Source: Methylovirgula sp963708155 (GTDB lineage: Bacteria > Pseudomonadota > Alphaproteobacteria > Rhizobiales > Beijerinckiaceae). Taken from it: a stretch of DNA of 64,000 nucleotides. The stretch lies in NCBI GenBank assembly GCA_963708155.1, contig OY970183.1:1736001-1800000 (forward strand), given 5' to 3'. The position numbers and the translations under genes were made by a program. Of this stretch, positions 17,762-26,232 are shown piece by piece; the stretch's first letter is position 1; each line of letters starts with the position of its first letter. The notes below the pieces were generated by a model that did not search any database, had not been told where the DNA came from, and saw only the letters and a program-made list of their open reading frames with translations.

Positions 17762-17971
17762 ATGAAAACGCTCTGCACTGTATTGCTTGGCATTCTGATC
17801 CTTTCCAGCAGCCTGTCGTCGGCGTTTGCTCTAGGCGGATGCGGTCCGAACCGCCATCGCAACGCATGGGGCTATTGCGTATGGGGCGGTCAAAATCAGG
17901 CCTGGTGTCTAAGACACACTGGCCATCCCGCCGTTCGCATGCCAAACGGAAATCTCCGCTGCTTCAGGTGA
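17762..17971 (+). CDS. Small secreted cysteine-containing protein, function unknown
   Basis: 69 residues. A signal peptide of about 23 residues (hydrophobic core L-L-G-I-L-I-L, cleavage likely after A-F-A) precedes a short mature part starting L-G-G-C-G-P-N-R-H-R-N-A-W-G-Y-C, with four cysteines in all. The G-C-G-x-x-x-x-R-x3-G-x-C pattern is common in small exported proteins of Hyphomicrobiales with no known function. AGGGAG stands before the ATG, and a good terminator follows at 17995, so this is a monocistronic unit. Confidence 0.7.
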   Translation: MKTLCTVLLGILILSSSLSSAFALGGCGPNRHRNAWGYCVWGGQNQAWCLRHTGHPAVRMPNGNLRCFR

Positions 17972-17994
17972 TTGCCTCCAGTTCCCGCATGATC

Positions 17995-18025
17995 GAGCCG
18001 GCGATTTCGCCGGCTCTTTTATTTT
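17995..18025 (+). terminator. Rho-independent terminator after the small secreted protein gene
   Basis: GAGCCGGCG and CGCCGGCTC form a perfect nine-base stem with the loop ATTT, followed by TTTTATTTT. It ends 17762-17971 about 25 bases after its stop codon. Confidence 0.85.
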
Positions 18026-18039
18026 GACTGGCAAGCCTG

Positions 18040-18332
18040 CAGATGTGCTCACACGGTTTTGACGCGCTGCGAACTTGGTGTTCAAACCACGCAGATTTTG
18101 TTCCGGCTCGCTGTCGCGCTGCATGTGGGTCGATGAAACGCACGGCTTCAAATATTTCGACGACCGCGATCTGGTCGGCTTTATCGACGGCACCAAAAAT
18201 CCGGTGGGCGAAGCGTACGTCGAGGTCGCCATCATCGGCGACGAAGATGCGGCGTTCGCCGGCGGCAGTTATGTGATCGTCCAGACTGGCGGCGCGCTAC
18301 GCGCGGGCCGCACCTTAGGCTTCTGCCGGTAA
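18040..18332 (+). pseudogene. Fragment of a DyP-type peroxidase
   Basis: About 60 residues match the centre of DyP-type haem peroxidases: V-D-E-T-H-G-F-K-Y-F-D-D-R-D-L-V-G-F-I-D-G (contains the catalytic G-x-x-D-G aspartate), then T-K-N-P-V-G and A-F-A-G-G-S-Y-V-I-V-Q. A little more of the family pattern (C-E-L-G-V-Q…F-R-L-A-V) precedes it in another frame from about 18065. After S-Y-V-I-V-Q similarity stops and the frame ends at 18332. The proximal haem histidine region and most of the N-terminus are gone, so it cannot encode an active enzyme. This is a real remnant, unlike the single-base breaks elsewhere. Confidence 0.65.
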
Positions 18333-18461
18333 CGCCGATGCCGGCAATCCTCCAGCCGCGACTATGGCGCCCACTTGGCGAGGCGCAGGGGTGACGCTGC
18401 CCGCGCCGCCGGATATAACGCCGCCTGGCGGGCGGATAGGAAACGAAACAAGGATAGAATT

Positions 18462-19061
18462 ATGGAAATGGGTGGCAAAATAGCCCTGTGGGCCAGGCCG
18501 GTTCTGGTTTGCGGCGTTTTTGGATTTTTAGGCCTCGGATTGGCGGGCGCGCGGGCCGACGATGCCGCCTGCAAGGGGCTGGCGGATGCCATGCTCACCA
18601 ATGCCAAGACGCCCTATCATAGCGTCGGCACGATCTCGTTCGATCCCAAGGATCCGCCGGTCCCCGGGAGCGCGAGCGCGCCGAGCGCGATCGCGACCGA
18701 GACGATCTTCACCGGCACGCAGGTCTTCGTGAAATTGCCGAACGGCCAGTGGAAAGACGTCCACGCCGATCTCGCCGATCTGCAGTCCAGGGTGAGGCAG
18801 AGCGCCACGAGCTTTACCGATTGCGCGCATCTGGCGAACGACAAGGTCGATGGCAAGGATCTCGCGGTCTACACGGGAAGCGACAAGACCGACACGATCA
18901 ATGTCGCGACGAAGGTTTGGGTGACGCCCGATAGCGACGCGCTCGTGCGCAGCGAGACAGATATCGCCGGCCCGACGGCGCCGGACGGCAAGGTCCGCCA
19001 CCAGCATCTGTCGCTGCGCTATGACTACAACGACATCAAGGCGCCGGCGGTCTCGAACTGA
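18462..19061 (+). CDS. Secreted protein of unknown function
   Basis: 199 residues. ATG 18462 follows AAGGATAG at a good distance. A signal peptide (hydrophobic V-L-V-C-G-V-F-G-F-L-G-L-G-L-A-G, cleaved near A-R-A-D-D) leads to a mature periplasmic protein of about 165 residues with two cysteines (A-C-K-G and D-C-A-H) that could form a disulphide. The mature part alternates short β-like stretches, similar in style to periplasmic proteins of unknown function. The 3' end overlaps the convergent moaE gene by 26 bases. Confidence 0.6.
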   Translation: MEMGGKIALWARPVLVCGVFGFLGLGLAGARADDAACKGLADAMLTNAKTPYHSVGTISFDPKDPPVPGSASAPSAIATETIFTGTQVFVKLPNGQWKDVHADLADLQSRVRQSATSFTDCAHLANDKVDGKDLAVYTGSDKTDTINVATKVWVTPDSDALVRSETDIAGPTAPDGKVRHQHLSLRYDYNDIKAPAVSN

Positions 19062-19513
19062 TCCACTTTGCGGCCGCGGCTTCATCTTCCTCGCGCGGCG
19101 CGATCCAGTCCCCGGCACGGCCATCAAGGCCGTGCTGCTTCTTCCAGAACGGCGCGCGGGTCTTGAGGTAATCCATCAGGAATTCCGCCGCCGCGAAGGC
19201 AGCGGCGCGATGCGCGCTGGCGGTTGCGACGAGGACGATCGCTTCCCCGGCGCGGATCAGCCCATAGCGGTGGACGACGAGCAGCGCCTCGAGCGGCCAG
19301 CGGGCTTCGGTTTCGGCCGCCACGCGGGCAATCTCGGCTTCCGCCATTTCCGGGTAACATTCGATCTCGAGCGCCGCGAGCGTGCCGCCCTCGTCGCGGC
19401 AAAGCCCGGTGAAAGTGACCAGCGCGCCACTCTCGGGGCCGAGCCCGCAGCGCCGCCGTCTCCGCCGCAGTATCGAAAGGCGCCTCCTGTATGCGTAGGA
19501 CGCGGCGCGTCAT
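19036..19513 (-). CDS. moaE: Molybdopterin synthase catalytic subunit MoaE (one-base frameshift)
   Basis: About 159 residues. MoaE, with thiocarboxylated MoaD, inserts sulfur into cPMP to make molybdopterin. The start (V-L-R-I-Q-E-A-P-F-D) is in one frame; near 19440, at GGCCCCGAG on the minus strand, reading shifts and continues as G-A-L-V-T-F-T-G-L-C-R-D, then L-E-I-E-C-Y-P-E-M-A, H-R-Y-G and the catalytic-lysine region F-L-M-D-Y-L-K-T-R-A-P-F-W-K-K. The rest is complete. ATG 19513 follows the moaD stop by one base. Confidence 0.88.
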
Positions 19514-19514
19514 T

Positions 19515-19765
19515 TCAGCCGCCCGTCATCGGCGGAAAGAAGGCGACTTCGAGGCGCCCGCGAGCGGCGTCCCCGGCTTCACATGCTGGCGGTCGAGCGC
19601 CGTGCGGATCGTGGCTTCGTTGGCGAAGGCCGGCGCATAATTCTCGCCGCGCTGCTTCAGCCAGGTGATGAGATCGGCGACCGTCATGACGGAGGCGGGC
19701 GGCGCGATCTCCTCTTCAGTGAGGCCGACACGCTCCCGCACCCAGGCGAAATAGCGCACCTTCAT
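19515..19765 (-). CDS. moaD: Molybdopterin synthase sulfur carrier subunit MoaD (one-base frameshift)
   Basis: About 83 residues with a ubiquitin-like fold; its C-terminal Gly-Gly is adenylated by MoeB and carries the sulfur. The N-terminus V-R-Y-F-A-W-V-R-E-R-V-G and T-V-A-D-L-I-T-W-L are normal. Near 19550 a base shift is needed (GCGGGCGCC on the minus strand), after which it reads R-L-E-V-A-F-F-P-P-M-T-G-G and stops at 19515, giving the required Gly-Gly end. In the uncorrected frame the Gly-Gly would be lost. Overlaps the pgsA stop by four bases. Confidence 0.88.
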
Positions 19766-20370
19766 GGCTTTTCGTCCTCATCAATAAGATGCTTCACGCC
19801 CGCCGTGAAATAATCCCAGCCGGTATAAAGCGTCAGGATGGCCGAGACCCAGAGCAGGCCGAGGCCGATCCTCGTCGTGCCGGGCAGATAGGGTTCGGCA
19901 GCCGGTCCGGCAATGAGAAAGCCGAGCGCCACGAGTTGCAGGCTCGTTTTCCATTTCGCCACCCGGCTCACCGGCACGGAGACTTTCAGCTCGGCCAGAA
20001 ATTCGCGCAGGCCGGAGACGAGAATTTCGCGGCACAGGATGATGATCGCCGCCCAGAGCGAAAAGCTGGCGATCGTATGATCGGCGGCGAGCATCAGCAG
20101 CACGGCGGAGACGAGTAATTTGTCGGCGATCGGATCGAGCATGCGCCCGAGCGAGGATTGCTGCGCCAGAGCGCGCGCGAGATAACCATCTAGGAAATCA
20201 GTGATGCCCGCGAGGATAAAAAGCGCCAGCGCCGCCCAGCGCGCCGCGGCGACGTCCGGCCAGAACAGGCAGCCGACAACAATCGGTACGGCCGCGACCC
20301 GCCCATAGGTCAGGAGATTGGGCAGATTAAATCGCCGGCTTGAGCCACGCGCGAAGGTGAAAACGGCCAT
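19762..20370 (-). CDS. pgsA: CDP-diacylglycerol-glycerol-3-phosphate 3-phosphatidyltransferase
   Basis: About 202 residues. Makes phosphatidylglycerophosphate in the inner membrane. The CDP-alcohol phosphatidyltransferase motif D-G-x2-A-R-x8-G-x3-D-x3-D is exact in D-G-Y-L-A-R…G-R-M-L-D-P-I-A-D. Several membrane helices follow. Start chosen at ATG 20370 (M-A-V-F-T-F), just before the conserved N-L-P-N-L-L-T-Y-G-R; ATG 20385 is also possible, and the still longer open frame runs into the neighbouring gene. The pgsA-moaD-moaE order following uvrC on the same strand is a conserved rhizobial arrangement; here a CDF/MerR pair is inserted between uvrC and pgsA. Confidence 0.9.
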   Translation of the reverse strand: MAVFTFARGSSRRFNLPNLLTYGRVAAVPIVVGCLFWPDVAAARWAALALFILAGITDFLDGYLARALAQQSSLGRMLDPIADKLLVSAVLLMLAADHTIASFSLWAAIIILCREILVSGLREFLAELKVSVPVSRVAKWKTSLQLVALGFLIAGPAAEPYLPGTTRIGLGLLWVSAILTLYTGWDYFTAGVKHLIDEDEKP

Positions 20371-20420
20371 GCCGCGAAGGAACATGCCGCGACGCGAAAG
20401 GTCAATAGAGCCGCGACGGC

Positions 20421-21089
20421 TCAGCCGCGCCCGGGAGCGGAGTTGAAGTAGTTGTGACCGCCTGATGTCCGATATTCCGCCCAGGCCTGCCGCAGAATCT
20501 GCACGGATGACGTCAGGAACACGCCCGCCATGATCGCCGCGACCGCCAGATCGGGCCAAGCTGAATGGCTGCCCCAGACGCCGAGTGCCGCGAGCATGAC
20601 GATCACATTGCCGATCGCATCGTTGCGCGAGCAGAGCCAGACGGAGCGGATATTGGCGTCGCCGTCGCGATAGCGCATCAGCAGCAGCACGCTTGCGGCA
20701 TTGGCGGCCAGCGCGAGAAAAGCGATGCTTCCCATGATCTCAGCCTGAGGCAAGGCGAGAACGAATATGCGATACACCGTCGTGCCGAGCACCCACAGGC
20801 TCATCAGCACGAGGCTTGCGCCTTTGCCGAGCGCGGCCAGGGCGCGCGTCCGCAGCGAGGCGCCGATGACCGCGAGGCTCAGGCCATAAGTCACGGTGTC
20901 GGCGAGAAAATCGAGCGCGTCGGCCTGAAGCGCCTGCGAATGGGACAGCGCGCCGGCGGTGATTTCGACGGCGAACATCGCGGCATTGAGTGCGATGACC
21001 GTCCATAAAATCCGCTTGTAGCGCGGGTCGAGCCCGTCGAAGCGCGGTGGCGCTCCGCAACAGCCGCAGGAATGGTCGGAAGGGGTCAA
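20421..21089 (-). CDS. Short cation diffusion facilitator-type transporter (no C-terminal domain)
   Basis: 222 residues from TTG 21089 (AGGTGG upstream). Five to six membrane helices with the CDF layout, but no cytoplasmic C-terminal domain of about 90 residues. The N-terminus carries C-G-C-C (residues 9-12). In helix 2 the usual D-A-x-H-x3-D reads D-A-L-D-F-L-A-D, so the histidine is aspartate; in helix 5 the usual site reads R-N-D-A-I-G-N. This suggests a changed metal preference. It is divergent from a metal-sensing MerR regulator with an ideal MerR promoter between them. Substrate unproven; Zn, Cd, Co or Pb are plausible. Confidence 0.75.
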   Translation of the reverse strand: MTPSDHSCGCCGAPPRFDGLDPRYKRILWTVIALNAAMFAVEITAGALSHSQALQADALDFLADTVTYGLSLAVIGASLRTRALAALGKGASLVLMSLWVLGTTVYRIFVLALPQAEIMGSIAFLALAANAASVLLLMRYRDGDANIRSVWLCSRNDAIGNVIVMLAALGVWGSHSAWPDLAVAAIMAGVFLTSSVQILRQAWAEYRTSGGHNYFNSAPGRG

Positions 21090-21119
21090 AGCGCCACCTC
21101 TTTTCTTAACGCGGCGGCG

Positions 21120-21150
21120 AACCTACATCCTCTAGTCGCTAGAGGATCAA
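21120..21150 (-). promoter_or_regulatory. MerR-type promoter/operator for the divergent CDF gene
   Basis: On the minus strand TTGATC (-35, 21150-21145) and TAGGTT (-10, 21125-21120) are separated by 19 bases, the overlong spacer that MerR proteins correct. The spacer lies within the perfect palindrome ATCCTCTAG-TCG-CTAGAGGAT (21127-21147). The regulator's ATG (21154) lies just outside, so binding would also repress its own promoter. Confidence 0.8.
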
Positions 21151-21153
21151 GCG

Positions 21154-21555
21154 ATGAAGACAGCAGCCATTCCGATCGGCGCGCTCGCCCGCGAGACAGG
21201 CGTGAAAGTGCCGACCATCCGCTATTACGAGGAGATCGGGCTGCTGCCGGCACCGCCGCGCAGCGGCAGCAATCGGCGACTTTATGCAGCGGCGGATGCG
21301 GCTCGGCTTGGTTTCATCCGCCATGCGCGGGACCTGGGCTTCGGTCTCGACGCCATCCGCACTTTGCTCGCCCTCCAGGAGCGGCCGGAACAATCCTGCG
21401 ATGGGGCGGACTCGATCGCCCGTGCGCGGCTGGCCGAGGTCGAGGACAAGATCGCCAGGCTGAACGCGCTGAAAGCCGAGCTGCACAGGATGCTGGAGAA
21501 TTGCGCGCGCGGAAAAATCGCAACCTGCCAGGTGATCGAGGCGCTCGCAGGTTAA
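21154..21555 (+). CDS. MerR-family metal-responsive transcriptional regulator
   Basis: 133 residues. Winged-helix N-terminus (I-G-A-L-A-R-E-T-G-V, T-I-R-Y-Y-E-E-I-G-L-L-P, R-L-Y-A-A-A-D-A-A-R-L-G-F-I-R-H-A-R-D-L-G-F), a long dimerisation helix, and a C-terminal metal loop. Cysteines sit where CadR/PbrR/ZntR bind divalent metals: one in Q-S-C-D-G-A-D and two in N-C-A-R-G-K-I-A-T-C (C-x7-C). This three-cysteine pattern argues for a divalent soft metal rather than copper. Controls the divergent CDF gene through the site at 21120-21150. Confidence 0.88.
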   Translation: MKTAAIPIGALARETGVKVPTIRYYEEIGLLPAPPRSGSNRRLYAAADAARLGFIRHARDLGFGLDAIRTLLALQERPEQSCDGADSIARARLAEVEDKIARLNALKAELHRMLENCARGKIATCQVIEALAG

Positions 21556-23525
21556 GCCCGCTCGCCGTGAAAGAAATCATAGACGAGCTTGGCCGTCGCC
21601 GAATTGATGCCATCGACCTTTTCGAGATCGGCGAGGCCGGCGCGCGAGACGGCCTTGGCCGTGCCGAACGCTTGCAATAAAGCCCTTTTCCGCGCCGGTC
21701 CGACGCCGGCGATCTCGTCGAGAGGACTGCGGGTAAATTCCTTCTTGCGGCGGGCGCGGTGAGTGCCGATGGCGAAGCGATGCGCCTCGTCGCGCAGCCG
21801 CTCGACGAAATAGAGCGCCGGGTCGCGCGGCGGCAGCCGGAACGGTTCTTTGCCTTCGACGAAAAACGTCTCGCGTCCCGCCTCGCGGTCGAGCCCCTTG
21901 GCAATCGCGACCACCGCGACATCGTTGATGCCGAGATCGGCGAGGACGGTCCGCGCCGCCTCGAACTGGCCCTTGCCGCCGTCGATCAGAACCAGATCGG
22001 GGCGTTGGGGAAAGGCGTCGGGGTCCTGGTTGGCGCCTTCGTCCTCTTTGGCGAGGCGGGTGAAGCGGCGGCGCAGCACTTCGCGCATCATGCCGAAATC
22101 ATCGCCCGGCGTCAGATCCTCGCCCTTTATATTGAAGGTGCGGTAGTGCGCTTTCATGAAGCCTTCCGGCCCGGCGACGATCATCGCGCCGACGGCATTC
22201 GTGCCCATGATGTGGGAATTGTCGTAGACCTCGATCCGCCGCAACGTATCCTCGATGCCGAAGGCGCCCGCGAGACTCGCGAGCAATTTCTCCTGGCTTG
22301 CGCCGTCGGCCAATTTGCGGCCGAGCGTCTCGCGCGCGTTCTGCGTCGCATGATCGACAAGGTCTTTCTTCTCGCCCCGCTGCGGCACGGCGACCTCGAT
22401 GCGATGCCCGGCGCGCTCGGAGAGCGCGCGCTCCAGAAGCTCGCGATCCTCGATCTCGTGCGAGAGCAGAACGAGGCGCGCGGCGGGCTTGTCAGCATAG
22501 AACTGCGCGAGGAAGGCATCGAGCACTTCGCTCTGGCTGAGGCTCTTGTCGGCGCGCGGGAAATAGGCGCGATTGCCCCAGTTCTGATAGGTGCGGAAGA
22601 AGAAGACTTCGACGCAGAACTGTCCCGCCTCTTCGGCGATGGCAAAGACGTCTGCCTCCTCGACCGAATGCGGATTGATTCCCTGCGCGCCCTGGATGTT
22701 AGAGAGCGCGGCGATACGGTCGCGCAACCGTGCGGCGCGCTCGTAGTCGAGCATTTCGGCGGCCTCGTTCATCTCCGTCGCGAGCAGGTCGCGCACCGCG
22801 CGGCTTTTGCCGGAGAGAAACGCGCGCGCTTCTCCGACCAGCGCCGCGTAATCTTTCAGATCGATCTCGCCGGTGCAGGGCGCGGCGCAACGCTTGATCT
22901 GATGCAGCAGACATGGCCGCGTGCGGTTGGCGAAATAGCTGTCGGTGCAGGAGCGCAGGAGAAAGGCGCGCTCCAGCGCGTTCAGGGTGCGATTCACCGC
23001 CCAGACGCTGGCGAAGGGGCCGAAATAATCGCCCTTCCGGTCGCGCGCCCCGCGGTGCTTCATGATCTGCGGCGCCGGATGGTCGCCGCTGATGAAGATG
23101 TAGGGGAACGACTTGTCGTCGCGCATCAACACGTTGAAACGCGGCTTCATCTGCTTGATGTAATTGGTTTCGAGCAGCAGCGCCTCGGTCTCCGTCTCGG
23201 TCGAGACGAAGACCATCGAGGCGGTCAGCGAAATCATCCGGGCGATGCGGTTGGTATGGCCGCCGAGCCGCATATAGCTGGCGATGCGCTTGCGCACGCT
23301 TCGGGCCTTGCCGACGTAAAGCACTTCGCCGTCGGCGCCGAGCATCCGGTAGACGCCGGGGCCAAGCGGGGCATGTTTCCAATTGGCCTTGATGACATCG
23401 ACGCCGCGCTGGAGCGCCGGGTCCGCCGATTCCTCAAGCAGGATCGCCGGCTCGGCCTCGGGCGCTTCAGCCGGATTTTCGGGGGCCGGGGCGTTCGGCG
23501 CTTCGGAATTATCGCGGGGTGTCAT
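21552..23525 (-). CDS. uvrC: Excinuclease ABC subunit C
   Basis: 657 residues, intact. Incision subunit of nucleotide excision repair. GIY-YIG domain at about 55-130 (G-V-Y-R-M-L-G…V-L-Y-V-G-K-A-R), UvrB-interaction region with E-M-N-E-A-A-E-M-L-D-Y-E-R-A-A-R-L-R-D (about 250-270), RNase H-like endonuclease domain (E-V-Y-D-N-S-H and L-V-L-I-D-G-G-K-G-Q), and C-terminal helix-hairpin-helix (D-E-I-A-G-V-G-P-A-R-K-R). The first 35 residues are acidic and proline-rich. Its stop overlaps the convergent merR-family stop by four bases. The 265 bases upstream of the start, before the lipoprotein gene, hold nothing recognisable. Confidence 0.96.
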   Translation of the reverse strand: MTPRDNSEAPNAPAPENPAEAPEAEPAILLEESADPALQRGVDVIKANWKHAPLGPGVYRMLGADGEVLYVGKARSVRKRIASYMRLGGHTNRIARMISLTASMVFVSTETETEALLLETNYIKQMKPRFNVLMRDDKSFPYIFISGDHPAPQIMKHRGARDRKGDYFGPFASVWAVNRTLNALERAFLLRSCTDSYFANRTRPCLLHQIKRCAAPCTGEIDLKDYAALVGEARAFLSGKSRAVRDLLATEMNEAAEMLDYERAARLRDRIAALSNIQGAQGINPHSVEEADVFAIAEEAGQFCVEVFFFRTYQNWGNRAYFPRADKSLSQSEVLDAFLAQFYADKPAARLVLLSHEIEDRELLERALSERAGHRIEVAVPQRGEKKDLVDHATQNARETLGRKLADGASQEKLLASLAGAFGIEDTLRRIEVYDNSHIMGTNAVGAMIVAGPEGFMKAHYRTFNIKGEDLTPGDDFGMMREVLRRRFTRLAKEDEGANQDPDAFPQRPDLVLIDGGKGQFEAARTVLADLGINDVAVVAIAKGLDREAGRETFFVEGKEPFRLPPRDPALYFVERLRDEAHRFAIGTHRARRKKEFTRSPLDEIAGVGPARKRALLQAFGTAKAVSRAGLADLEKVDGINSATAKLVYDFFHGERA

Positions 23526-23790
23526 CGCCTCAGATGTAGGCGGCCGGGGCGGCGAGGAAAAGCCGGATTTGGCTTACATTCCACTGTCCCTGGCGCCGTC
23601 GCGGGCGCCGCGCTGTTGCGGTAACACGATGATCGCAGGCCGGTTTCGCCCGCGCTGGCGCTGTGTCTGGACCTGCGGTTAAAATCGGGTTAGCTGTTGA
23701 GCCATGCCTGAGGCCCAATTTGGGCCAGCGACGGCGCGCCCGTTTTTCCGGGCGAGGGGTGTGCCCACAGCGGCCTGACATTGAGGCGAT

Positions 23791-24520
23791 ATGGATCGAA
23801 GCTTTGACGCGCGCGTCTGCGTTCGACGTCCGGTCGGCCCCGCCCGCGGCTGGTTGATCGGTGCGGCGCTCGTCTGGCGGCCTTGGCCTCGCCGGCTGTG
23901 TTGAAGACACCGCCCAGGCCCCGCCGCCGCCCGCCGCGCCGCCAACCGACAATATCGCCCGGCGGCCGGATGTCAGCCCTGCAGGCGCGACGGTGGGGGT
24001 CGCCAGTGTCGGCGGCGCGCCGGGCGGCCTCGACGACAAATTTCAGGCGATGTTCGTCGACGCCGCCAAACGCAGCGACGTATCGCTCGCCGCCGGCGAT
24101 GATCCGAATTATCTCGTCCGCGCCTATCTGAGCGCCTATCCCGAGGGCCAGGGAACGACAGCCGTCGCCTATGTCCTCGACGTTTTCGATGCGAAAAAGC
24201 AGCGCACGCAGCGCGTCGCGGATGAGGTTCTCATTCGGGGCCAGGCGGAGGATTCCTGGTCCCTGGTCGGCGACGATGCTCTTGCCGCCGTGGCGACGAA
24301 AAGCGCGGCCGATCTCGCCGCAGTCATGACCAATACGCCGGAAGCCATTGCCGCCAACGCGGCGCCGTCCGCCCCCGGGGAGACAGCATCACAAGTCGCC
24401 GCAAATGCCCCGCCGCCCCCGCAAGACGGCCGCACTGTGGTGGCGGCGACGGCGCCTGCTTCCCCGTCAGCGGCAGCTGCCTCCGCTGGCAACGGCGACA
24501 GAGTGACCGCCCAGCGCTAG
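23791..24520 (+). CDS. Putative lipoprotein, function unknown (one-base frameshift)
   Basis: About 242 residues if ATG 23791 is joined to the longer downstream frame at about 23876 (one extra T near CTCGTCTGGCGG). The join gives a lipoprotein signal: R-G-W-L-I-G-A-A-L-V, then G-G-L-G-L-A-G-C with the lipobox L-A-G-C. A Pro/Ala-rich linker follows, a compact domain (D-D-K-F-Q-A-M-F-V-D-A-A…L-V-R-A-Y-L-S-A-Y), and a low-complexity Ala/Pro tail. The two pieces make sense only together, supporting the correction. Family not recognised. Confidence 0.6.
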
Positions 24521-24623
24521 CCAGCCTCCCCCCGATGCGATAAGCACTGCCCCCGATTGTCGTTCGCGTCGTCCCCCCGGGCCGCGAAGGACCCCCCAAG
24601 CGAGTTCAACCACGAGGAACCCC

Positions 24624-25046
24624 ATGAATTTTTCGCAGATTGCTCGCCCGCTTTGTTTGACCAGTCTGCTTCTGGCTTCGTCTTCGGCTTTTGCGGGTCC
24701 TTCGCCGCAAGGCGAATGGCGGGTCGCCGACGGCACAGCAACGATCCGTGTTCACCGTTGTGGCGGGGCCTTCTGCGGCAATATCGCGACGACGATCACG
24801 CCCGCCGGCAAGGACATCCACAATCCCGATCCGCGCAAGCGCAACCGCACGTTGCTCGGCATCGAGGTTCTCTACGCCCTGCGCGCTACCGGCCCGAATG
24901 CCTGGTCGGGCTACAGCTATAATGCGCAGGACGGCCAGACCTATACGATCACCGTCTCGCTCGCGAGCCCGACCACGCTACGCGTCCAGGGCTGCGTGCC
25001 GGGGGGCGGCGCGTGCGGCGGCGAGACATGGACGCGGGCGCGCTGA
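24624..25046 (+). CDS. DUF2147 domain-containing secreted protein
   Basis: 140 residues. Signal peptide (L-C-L-T-S-L-L-L-A-S-S-S-A-F-A) then the DUF2147 fold: G-E-W-R-V-A-D-G-T-A-T-I-R-V near the start, C-G-G-A-F-C-G-N-I, D-I-H-N-P-D-P-R-K-R, G-I-E-V-L, and W-S-G-Y-S-Y-N-A-Q-D-G-Q-T-Y. Cys pairs probably form disulphides. The domain is common in periplasmic proteins of alphaproteobacteria; no activity is established. Confidence 0.8.
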   Translation: MNFSQIARPLCLTSLLLASSSAFAGPSPQGEWRVADGTATIRVHRCGGAFCGNIATTITPAGKDIHNPDPRKRNRTLLGIEVLYALRATGPNAWSGYSYNAQDGQTYTITVSLASPTTLRVQGCVPGGGACGGETWTRAR

Positions 25047-25087
25047 GGCGCGGAATTTAAAGTGGACCCAGCGGGCCTCATCCGCCA

Positions 25088-26032
25088 ATGTCAATTCCTA
25101 TGAAAATCCTCGCCGGCAATTCCAACATCGCATTGAGCACGGCGATCGCGACCTATATCGGCGTGCCGCTGACCAAGTGTCAGGTCCGGCGCTTCGCCGA
25201 TATGGAGATTTTCGTCGAGATTCAGGAGAACGTGCGCGGGCAGGACACGTTCATCGTCCAGTCGACCTCGTTTCCGGCCAATGATCACCTCATGGAAGTG
25301 CTGATCATGACCGACGCGCTACGCCGCGCCTCCGCCCGGCGCATCACCGCCGTCATCCCCTATTTCGGCTATGCCCGGCAGGACCGCAAACCGGGCCCGC
25401 GCACGCCGATCTCGGCCAAGCTCGTCGCCAATCTCATCTCGCGCGCCGGCGCCGATCGCGTTTTGACGGTCGATCTCCACGCGGGCCAGATCCAGGGCTT
25501 CTTCGACATCCCGACCGACAATCTTTTCGCCGCGCCGGTGATGGTGCGCGACATCAAGGAGCGCAACGACCTGAAGAACGTGATGGTCGTGTCGCCCGAT
25601 GTCGGCGGCGTGGTGCGCGCACGCGCGCTCGCCAAGCGAATCGACGCACCGCTTGCCATCGTCGACAAGCGCCGTGAGCGGCCCGGCGAATCCGAGGTGA
25701 TGAATGTCATCGGCCATGTCCGCGGCAAGACCTGCATCCTCGTCGACGATATCGTCGATTCGGGCGGCACCCTCTGTAACGCCGCCGATGCCCTGCTCGC
25801 GCAGGGCGCCAAGGATGTCTACGCCTATATCACCCACGGCGTGCTCTCCGGCGGCGCGGTGGCGCGGATCAGCAGTTCCTCGCTCAAGGAACTGGTCGTC
25901 ACCGATACAATCGCGCCGACTGAAGCGGTCCTGCTGACCAAGAACATCCGCGTCCTGCCGATCGCGCCGCTGATCGGCGAGGCGATCGCCCGCACGGCGA
26001 AGGAAGAAAGTGTCTCCAGCCTTTTCGATTGA
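25088..26032 (+). CDS. prs: Ribose-phosphate pyrophosphokinase
   Basis: 314 residues. Makes PRPP from ribose 5-phosphate and ATP for nucleotide, histidine and tryptophan synthesis. Conserved K-I-L-A-G-N-S-N, R-R-F-A-D-M-E-I, Y-F-G-Y-A-R-Q-D-R-K, D-L-H-A-G-Q-I-Q-G-F-F, and the PRPP-binding loop I-L-V-D-D-I-V-D-S-G-G-T-L (about residues 216-228). Intact. ATG 25088 gives M-S-I-P-M-K; ATG 25100 would start at M-K-I-L-A-G-N and is equally acceptable, since neither has a clear Shine-Dalgarno. Confidence 0.96.
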   Translation: MSIPMKILAGNSNIALSTAIATYIGVPLTKCQVRRFADMEIFVEIQENVRGQDTFIVQSTSFPANDHLMEVLIMTDALRRASARRITAVIPYFGYARQDRKPGPRTPISAKLVANLISRAGADRVLTVDLHAGQIQGFFDIPTDNLFAAPVMVRDIKERNDLKNVMVVSPDVGGVVRARALAKRIDAPLAIVDKRRERPGESEVMNVIGHVRGKTCILVDDIVDSGGTLCNAADALLAQGAKDVYAYITHGVLSGGAVARISSSSLKELVVTDTIAPTEAVLLTKNIRVLPIAPLIGEAIARTAKEESVSSLFD

Positions 26033-26232
26033 GCCACGTAGTGGAATTAAGCATCTTTTCGCGGCGGTCTTTGCGCCGCGCCCGGACTGCACCATCTTCC
26101 TTGACTTAAGCCTTCAAAATAGGGGAGTTTCCCCGGCCTTTCGGAGTGGAATACGAAACCGGTTTTTCGCGCAAATCCCGCTCCAAATCTTTGGAATCGA
26201 TCACATCTGTGATCTTGGCCCCCAAGGCGTTC

